From contig NZ_CACVAF010000008.1 in assembly GCF_902726565.1 (NCBI RefSeq), positions 62,001 to 126,000 of the forward strand: a stretch of DNA of 64,000 bases. Reading direction: 5' to 3'. Of the stretch, positions 58,881 through 64,000 are shown in pieces; the stretch's first letter is position 1, and every line of letters starts with the position of its first letter. The position numbers and the translations under genes were made by a program. The notes under the pieces are model-generated. The model had not been told where the DNA came from. It did no database searches and was given only the letters and a program-made list of their open reading frames with translations. Source of the DNA: Yersinia vastinensis. GTDB taxonomy: Bacteria > Pseudomonadota > Gammaproteobacteria > Enterobacterales > Enterobacteriaceae.

Positions 58881-58924
58881 GGTTACCAACCCCACGCTCT
58901 ATTGAGCGTTTATTAAACGGTAAT

Positions 58925-58967
58925 AAAAAACCGGAGGAAGGTGAATAACCTAGTCTCCGGTTTTTTT
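58925..58967. terminator. Bidirectional terminator between dsrB and the chemoreceptor gene
   Basis: Arms CCGGAG (58931-58936) and CTCCGG (58955-58960) with six A before and seven T after. It serves both convergent genes. Confidence 0.87.
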
Positions 58968-59015
58968 ATGTCACTTTGCTCATTATGTTTCGACTGGATT
59001 TCAGTCGGTCATAAC

Positions 59016-60755
59016 TTAGAAAGTTTCCCAGTTCAGTGCATCATCGCCTGATTTTTTGTTATCACTGGTTTTATGCTGGCCAGTTGACGTAGGCGCAGGT
59101 GTTTTAAGCGCCGTTGAGGAACTACGCCCCTTCAGATGGAATACCGCAACAGCTTGGGTTAATACTTCAGCTTGTTGTTCAAGGGAGGCAGCCGCAGCCG
59201 ATGCTTCTTGCACTAAAGAGGCATTCTGCTGTGTAACATTGTCCATCTCGGATACGGCTTGTGCAACCTGACTGATACCCCGACTTTGTTCATCAGAAGC
59301 TGATGCAATCTCGCCCATAATATCTGTCACATGGGTGACGGCCGTCACAATCTCTTTCATGGTCTTGCCTGCGTCAGATACCAGAATTGAACCATCACCA
59401 ATGAGATCAACTGACGCCTCAATGAGTGATTCTATCTCTTTAGCTGCATCGGCACTGCGCTGCGCCAGATTGCGTACTTCACTGGCGACCACTGCAAATC
59501 CGCGTCCTTGTTCACCTGCGCGAGCAGCTTCAACCGCCGCATTTAATGCCAGAATATTGGTTTGGAAGGCAATGCTATTAATGACATTTGTAATTTCAGC
59601 AATTTTCATCGAGCTGAGGGATATTTTGTCCATCGTGCTGACGACGTCATTGACGATATCACCGCCTTGAGCCGCTTTACCTGATGCGTTAGCTGCCAGC
59701 TGGCTGGCATGGTGTGCATTTTCCGCATTCTGTTTCACGGTGGCAGTTAGTTGCTCCATGCTGGCCGCAGTCTGCTCAAGTGAGGCCGCTTGCTGCTCGG
59801 TTCGTGCTGAGAGGTCAGTATTGCCCAATGCAATTTCACTGGAACCTTGATAGATGGATTCAGCACTGCTGCGAACGGCTTCGACCGTGGAGGAAAGTGA
59901 ATCTTGCATCTGCTGAATATTGTTACCCAATACACCAATTTCATTACGCCCGAATGAGACTGAATCCTGTGTCAAATCTCCTTGAGCAATGCGTTGAATT
60001 CTCTCTACTAGCCAGTTAATAGGTTTAATAATGACTTTGCTGATGACTAAGAAAGCAATGACGGTTAGCAGCAACGCGAGAATAAAGGCTCCTCCCATCA
60101 GAATATAGCCAAGTCGAGCTTCCTGTTGCGCGGATAAATTAATTTGATTGGCGCGGTCTGTACGATATTTAACCGCTTTCAGCAGTGGCTCATTATATGC
60201 GTCATCTAGCTGATTGAGTTTTTCCGCCTCTAGCGAAATTACCTCTTCAAAATGTCCCTCTTTAGTCGCGTCCAGCATGAGTTTCATCCCATCGTCGCGA
60301 TACTCTTCATAAGCTTTTTTCAGCGGTGCATCTAAGGCTGTGTCGGTCTCCGATTTAATCGGGCGATTATAGTAGAGGTTAAACATCTGCTGTGATTGAG
60401 CAATAAGACTTTCTGCGTTTTTTAGGCCCTGTTGGTAACCTTGGCTATCACCGATACGTGCCGCGGATGCAGCTTGAATCAAAATAAGGCGTGCAGTACG
60501 CAGGTGGTTTGAGCTGTTAGATAGGCCCAGACGGATGTCCAGTTCTTGCGTCGCTTCTTCTAGCGACTGGTTACTTTGTTTTAAAAAGTAGCTCGATGTA
60601 CCAATTGCTGCGGCAAATAAAAGCAGTATTCCCGCCAAAATGGCGATAAACAAAGTGACCAGACGCATATTATTCACAAACGATACTTTCGTATCTTTAT
60701 TATGTTCTGGCGTTATTTTTATATCCGATGGCTTATGCGTACTTCCACGTTTCAT
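59016..60755 (-). CDS. Methyl-accepting chemotaxis protein
   Basis: Inner-membrane chemoreceptor of 579 residues. First membrane segment about 31-53, periplasmic four-helix-bundle sensor about 55-215 with [14 protein letters not shown] near 83-96, second segment about 217-238, HAMP domain, then the signalling domain with the hairpin tip [20 protein letters not shown]. It ends in the pentapeptide NWETF, the CheR/CheB docking site, so it is a high-abundance type receptor. The N-terminal 30 residues before the first membrane segment are unusually long. Ligand unknown, but an amino acid is likely by analogy with Tsr/Tar. Confidence 0.92.
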   Translation of the reverse strand: MKRGSTHKPSDIKITPEHNKDTKVSFVNNMRLVTLFIAILAGILLLFAAAIGTSSYFLKQSNQSLEEATQELDIRLGLSNSSNHLRTARLILIQAASAARIGDSQGYQQGLKNAESLIAQSQQMFNLYYNRPIKSETDTALDAPLKKAYEEYRDDGMKLMLDATKEGHFEEVISLEAEKLNQLDDAYNEPLLKAVKYRTDRANQINLSAQQEARLGYILMGGAFILALLLTVIAFLVISKVIIKPINWLVERIQRIAQGDLTQDSVSFGRNEIGVLGNNIQQMQDSLSSTVEAVRSSAESIYQGSSEIALGNTDLSARTEQQAASLEQTAASMEQLTATVKQNAENAHHASQLAANASGKAAQGGDIVNDVVSTMDKISLSSMKIAEITNVINSIAFQTNILALNAAVEAARAGEQGRGFAVVASEVRNLAQRSADAAKEIESLIEASVDLIGDGSILVSDAGKTMKEIVTAVTHVTDIMGEIASASDEQSRGISQVAQAVSEMDNVTQQNASLVQEASAAAASLEQQAEVLTQAVAVFHLKGRSSSTALKTPAPTSTGQHKTSDNKKSGDDALNWETF

Positions 60756-61340
60756 TGTTAGTTCCGTTTCTATAGTCGCTCGAGGAAAGGTCCTTGCCTG
60801 CTATATCCTGACTGGGTGCTACCGTGCCGCTAACTGACGGATGGCAACATCAGTGACTTCGGATGTAGGCATCGCTACTTAAAGTTAATCCACCCCTATA
60901 TTTGAAATAATCTTCACAGTCCTTTAAGAACCTATCGGCAACGGGCCTGAAATAGTTAGGGTTATTAATGAGATCGGGATCGCAATTTGAACTAAAGGGT
61001 TCATTGTATTTCTGTAATTGTGTCAATGACTTGATACAGGATTTTCCCTAGCTCTGCATGCTATGGTGCAGGTAGGGGAATGAGATTATTGTTGCCACAG
61101 TGCTGTTGCTTTTCCTAGCGATGAGGCTGATAGCCTACAATGCCAAGGTATGCTTGATAACGTTATTGGGGCGTGTGAGTGGTGCAGTCATGAAAAACTC
61201 CAGTGACGGCGTGACGTTTACAGTGTAGTAACTGGCATAGCTATTCGCCTGACTCTGATGAATATGAAATATGGCGATATAGTAAAATTAAAAAAAACAA
61301 TATTCTTAATATTATTCTTATTATTTAACTGACGGGAATT
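60756..61340. other. Intergenic region upstream of the mgt promoter
   Basis: About 585 bp without a supported gene. A 12-codon ORF at about 61191 lacks a ribosome-binding site. The promoter of the minus-strand chemoreceptor should be at the left. Confidence 0.5.
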
Positions 61341-61357
61341 GGTTTAGGTTTTGTTTA
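61341..61357 (+). promoter_or_regulatory. PhoP box of the mgtCB operon
   Basis: GGTTTA (61341-61346), five bases, TGTTTA (61352-61357): an exact match to the PhoP direct repeat (G/T)GTTTA-N5-(G/T)GTTTA. A weak -10-like TACATA (61371-61376) lies 13 bp downstream, the usual distance. The site is about 390 bp upstream of mgtC, implying a leader of over 300 nt. Confidence 0.82.
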
Positions 61358-61423
61358 GAAATATAACCTTTACATAGCTATCACCCACAACTATAATCTT
61401 GAAAAATTTCGGTGGAGAAACTA

Positions 61424-61465
61424 ATGGATACGCAAAGTAGTAGTCAAATAAGCAAGGCAAGCTAA
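61424..61465 (+). CDS. mgtC leader peptide candidate (13 residues)
   Basis: ATG 61424 with GGAG 6 nt upstream encodes MDTQSSSQISKAS and stops at 61465. Five of 13 codons are serine. The last codons (GGCAAGC, 61456-61462) can pair perfectly with 61488-61494, so translation would change the leader fold. Short leader ORFs control mgtC and mgtA in Salmonella. This one lacks the proline codons used there. Confidence 0.58.
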   Translation: MDTQSSSQISKAS

Positions 61466-61508
61466 CTCATCTTCCAACCGATTTGTTGCTTGCCGAAAAA
61501 TGGCGGGC
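61456..61508 (+). promoter_or_regulatory. Alternative stem-loops in the mgtC leader
   Basis: Segment 2, GCTTGCC (61488-61494), can pair with GGCAAGC at the end of the leader ORF (61456-61462, 7 Watson-Crick pairs) or with GGCGGGC downstream (61502-61508, 7 pairs including two G-U). The two stems exclude each other, as in attenuators. Confidence 0.55.
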
Positions 61509-61650
61509 AGCACCCTCTCTGTATTTCTCTGAGCTGTGCATACCCAATAATGATTTAACTCGATGATTTTCGTCGAGGGTATTAATTCGGGTTTTTATTA
61601 TGGTATTTAATAACCACGCACTCTTTCCTCCAGGCACTAACACTGGTTAT

Positions 61651-61706
61651 TGCTGATATTCCGTTTGGAATATATCAGCACAATTTCCTGTGTGCTAAAT
61701 AGCACA
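61651..61706 (+). promoter_or_regulatory. Hairpins just before mgtC
   Basis: TGCTGATATTCC and GGAATATATCAGCA (61651-61680) form a long stem with a 2-nt bulge. TGTGCT/AGCACA (61691-61706) form a second. Neither has a U-run. They end 38 bp before the mgtC start and may affect its translation or mRNA stability. Confidence 0.5.
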
Positions 61707-61743
61707 TGATTATTCTACCAATGATTAATTCATGGAGAGAATC

Positions 61744-62442
61744 ATGGCATTAACTCCTTTTGTCGTAAATTTATTACTGGCGATGTGTCTGGGCGCACTA
61801 ATTGGTGCTGAAAGACAATGGCGTCAACGAATGGCTGGTTTACGGACCAATGCATTAGTCGCAACTGGAGCTGCGGTATTTATTCTCAGCTCTTATGCGA
61901 CATCTCCAGATAGCCCTGGGCGAATTGCTGCTCAAGTGGTCTCCGGGATCGGTTTCCTTGGGGCTGGCGTTATTATGCGTGAAGGCATGAATATTAGGGG
62001 GCTGAACACTGCGGCAACGTTGTGGTGTTCAGCGGGAATCGGTGTGCTTTGTGGGCTAGGGCTGTATTGGAATGCCGTTGCTGCAACCGCTGTTATTCTA
62101 TGTGCCAATATATTGCTCCGTGAAGCCGCGCAGCGGATTAATATGCAACCTCAGCAACAAGCTGTCGATTTAGCGGTTCGATATCGGATTCAAGTCACTT
62201 GCGGTGCGGAAGATGAAGTTTTGGTGCGTACCTTGATTTTACAGGCACTAAATGGTGTGGCATTGCGGCTACAGTCACTTTGTAGTGCCGATATTGCAAG
62301 ACCTGGCCAGTTAGAAGTCTGCGCTGAAATTATGGCAACGCCAGCAGAACAAAAAGAAATTGAAAGTATTGTTTGCCGCGTAAGTTTGGAGCGTAGCGTT
62401 AGCTCTGTTCATTGGCGTATTGCGTCGGAATTGCCGGTTTAA
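61744..62442 (+). CDS. mgtC: MgtC virulence factor
   Basis: Inner-membrane protein of 232 residues that inhibits the bacterial F1Fo ATP synthase and aids survival in macrophages at low magnesium. The N-terminal membrane domain (about five helices to residue 130) is nearly identical to Salmonella MgtC: LGALIGAERQWRQRMAGLRT, TSPDSPGRIAAQ, GFLGAGVIMREGMN. A C-terminal ACT-like cytoplasmic domain follows. ATG 61744 has GGAG 6 nt upstream, preferred to the ATG four codons earlier. First gene of mgtCB. Confidence 0.93.
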   Translation: MALTPFVVNLLLAMCLGALIGAERQWRQRMAGLRTNALVATGAAVFILSSYATSPDSPGRIAAQVVSGIGFLGAGVIMREGMNIRGLNTAATLWCSAGIGVLCGLGLYWNAVAATAVILCANILLREAAQRINMQPQQQAVDLAVRYRIQVTCGAEDEVLVRTLILQALNGVALRLQSLCSADIARPGQLEVCAEIMATPAEQKEIESIVCRVSLERSVSSVHWRIASELPV

Positions 62443-62543
62443 TCATATTAACTACTGATTTATTTAAGTGGTATGAAATTAGGTTATTTAATAAATATTT
62501 GAATAATAAATAGCGCTAACCCATGTGGTAGTAAGGAGTTGTT

Positions 62544-62585
62544 ATGGACGATCACCCCGAAGTTAACTCAATCAGCCGCTGCTGA
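62544..62585 (+). CDS. Leader peptide candidate between mgtC and mgtB (13 residues)
   Basis: ATG 62544 preceded by AAGGAG at 5 nt, a near-perfect ribosome-binding site, encodes MDDHPEVNSISRC and stops at 62585. The start is rich in acidic residues plus one proline. Such N-termini weaken ribosomes and, in E. coli MgtL, sense low magnesium. Its last codons (CGCTGC, 62577-62582) can pair with GCAGCG (62606-62611). It lies 104 bp before mgtB. Confidence 0.6.
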   Translation: MDDHPEVNSISRC

Positions 62586-62689
62586 TAAAAATAAATACAA
62601 TATTGGCAGCGCAATAATAGTTCGGCACATTTACCTCTCAATTATTGAGTGGGTAAGATCAGTGCATTCAGAATTAAATGAGATGCGTT

Positions 62690-64000
62690 ATGACCAAATT
62701 TAAAAAGACAGCGACGAGTCGGAGCAATAATAAAAAACCTTTTACTATTGCATTAGAGGCTAAGAATAGCCTAGACCAAACTTTATCCAAGCTAAATGCA
62801 AATTTTAATGGGTTAACTGAAGAAGATGCTAAAGAAAGGCTGGAATTATACGGTATTAATCAAGTTGCGCATGAGAAAGCACCTCCAGCATTAATTCAAT
62901 TATTGGCTGCGTTTAATAACCCTTTTATTTTTGTTTTAATGATTTTGGCAATAATCAGTTTCTTCACTGATTATTGGTTGCCGCTACAAAGAGGTGAGGA
63001 GACGGATCTCGTTGGTGTTTGCATCATTGTGACGATGGTCATGATCAGTGGCTTGCTGCGCTTCTGGCAGGAATACCGCACCAATAAAGCGGCTGAAGCA
63101 TTGAAATCGATGGTGCGAACCACGGCAACAGTGTTACGTCGGAATAGCCATAGCGCTCAACCGGCAAAACAAGAAATTGCCATTAAGCAGCTTGTGCCGG
63201 GTGATATCATTTTATTATCTGCCGGGGACATGATTCCGGCTGATCTGCGACTGATTAAATCCAGAGATCTCTTTATTAGTCAGGCAATCCTGACGGGCGA
63301 AGCCATACCCATAGAGAAGTATGATGCAATGGGCGCAGTCACTCCGAAATCAGTTGATGCAGACGCTAGCAGTGAAAGTGAATTACTTGAACTGTCTAAC
63401 ATCTGTTTGATGGGAACTAACGTTGCCAGCGGAACGGCAATGGCAGTGGTGGTTGCCACTGGTGGGCAGACTTATTTCGGGTCGCTTGCTAAGTCGATTG
63501 TGGGTAATCGCGCTCAAACGGCCTTTGACCGTGGGGTTAATAGCGTCAGTTGGTTATTGATTCGTTTTATGTTGGTGATGGTGCCCATAGTCTTGCTGAT
63601 TAACGGCTTTACTAAAGGGGATTGGAGCGAAGCGGCGTTGTTTGCGCTTGCCGTTGCCGTCGGTTTGACGCCTGAAATGTTGCCTATGATTGTTAGTTCT
63701 AATCTGGCGAAAGGTGCGATAGCAATGTCGCGGCGAAAGGTGGTAGTTAAGCGACTCAATGCAATACAAAACTTTGGTGCGATGGATGTGTTGTGCACCG
63801 ATAAAACCGGGACTTTAACTCAAGACCGCATCATTCTTGAGCACCATCTGGATGCTCACGGTAATAATGATAGTAAAATATTGCAACTAGCTTGGCTTAA
63901 CAGCTTCCATCAAAGTGGTATGCGTAATTTGATGGATCAGGCAGTGATCAAATTTAGTCGTGGTAAACCCGAAATTGATGCTTTACGTCGCTTTAATAAA
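62690..64000 (+). CDS. mgtB: Magnesium-transporting P-type ATPase MgtB (3' end outside window)
   Basis: P3-type ATPase importing magnesium; 437 residues are in the window of about 900 expected. Membrane segments near 80-100 and 105-130, the actuator motif ILTGEAIPIEK, membrane helices with AVGLTPEMLPMIV, and the phosphorylation site CTDKTGTLT with D371 are visible. ATG 62690 is in frame with the whole protein. It follows mgtC, as in the Salmonella mgtCB operon, so MgtB is preferred to MgtA. Confidence 0.92.
   Translation, partial: MTKFKKTATSRSNNKKPFTIALEAKNSLDQTLSKLNANFNGLTEEDAKERLELYGINQVAHEKAPPALIQLLAAFNNPFIFVLMILAIISFFTDYWLPLQRGEETDLVGVCIIVTMVMISGLLRFWQEYRTNKAAEALKSMVRTTATVLRRNSHSAQPAKQEIAIKQLVPGDIILLSAGDMIPADLRLIKSRDLFISQAILTGEAIPIEKYDAMGAVTPKSVDADASSESELLELSNICLMGTNVASGTAMAVVVATGGQTYFGSLAKSIVGNRAQTAFDRGVNSVSWLLIRFMLVMVPIVLLINGFTKGDWSEAALFALAVAVGLTPEMLPMIVSSNLAKGAIAMSRRKVVVKRLNAIQNFGAMDVLCTDKTGTLTQDRIILEHHLDAHGNNDSKILQLAWLNSFHQSGMRNLMDQAVIKFSRGKPEIDALRRFNK

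Noticed and set aside
61191..61229. 12-codon ORF (MKNSSDGVTFTV) upstream of the mgt promoter
   Set aside because: No ribosome-binding site and it lies upstream of the PhoP box, so it is not in the mgtC leader.

Overview
The window is chromosomal DNA from an enterobacterium, almost certainly a Yersinia of the Y. enterocolitica type. The phytase, KdoO, LpxO, DsrB, MtfA, YlaC and MgtC proteins all read as close Yersinia/Enterobacterales relatives. A lacI-lacZ pair, a complete citrate-fermentation operon and a phytase gene argue against Y. pestis/Y. pseudotuberculosis. I cannot fix the species by reading alone.

Layout. 1-3.8 kb: an EvgS/BvgS-type hybrid kinase (cut by the left edge) and its response regulator. 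4.36 kb: tRNA-Asn. 4.6-12.7 kb: one co-directional block in the order uhpA-uhpB-uhpC-afuA-afuB-afuC, a UhpABC sensing system followed by an ABC transporter where E. coli has uhpT. 12.9-22.6 kb: the citrate sensor pair DpiB/DpiA and, divergently, citC-D-E-F-X-G-T. 22.6-25.5 kb: a three-gene TRAP transporter. 26.0-27.7 kb: an orphan phosphopantetheinyl transferase and an LpxO-like lipid A hydroxylase. 27.8-29.0 kb: a second tRNA-Asn, mtfA and a decayed tRNA-Ser. 29.1-30.3 kb: a LolA-like/SRPBCC pair of unknown role. 31.1-37.1 kb: a five-gene chaperone-usher fimbrial operon. 37.3-43.0 kb: an extended ynb phospholipid-type operon. 43.0-46.1 kb: a 30-residue membrane protein, an orphan glgC and a divergent phytase gene appA. 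46.4-49.2 kb: a small conserved protein, kdoO with an Lrp-type regulator, and ylaC. 49.4-57.8 kb: a quinone oxidoreductase, an autotransporter, lacZ and lacI. 58.2-60.8 kb: a cold-shock protein, dsrB and a chemoreceptor. 61.3-64 kb: a PhoP box, a long structured leader, mgtC and mgtB (cut by the right edge).

How the parts work together. The first 15 kb holds three two-component systems, two of them directly beside the transport or catabolic genes they probably control (UhpABC with AfuABC, DpiBA with citCDEFXGT). Two Fe(II)/2-oxoglutarate dioxygenases (LpxO, KdoO) hydroxylate different parts of LPS. The mgtCB locus carries a PhoP box and two short leader ORFs with structures that look like translation-coupled attenuators. 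The ynb operon encodes every step expected for making an unidentified phospholipid head group: CDP-diacylglycerol synthesis, head-group transfer, acylation, methylation/hydrolysis and dephosphorylation.

Most interesting items: the mgtCB leader with mutually exclusive stems and the extra mgtC-mgtB leader peptide; the uhpABC-afuABC unit, which is probably a sugar-phosphate rather than an iron system; the six-gene ynb lipid module with an altered CDP-alcohol phosphotransferase motif; the decayed tRNA-Ser beside mtfA; and an almost perfect E. coli-type lac operator in a lac operon without lacY.
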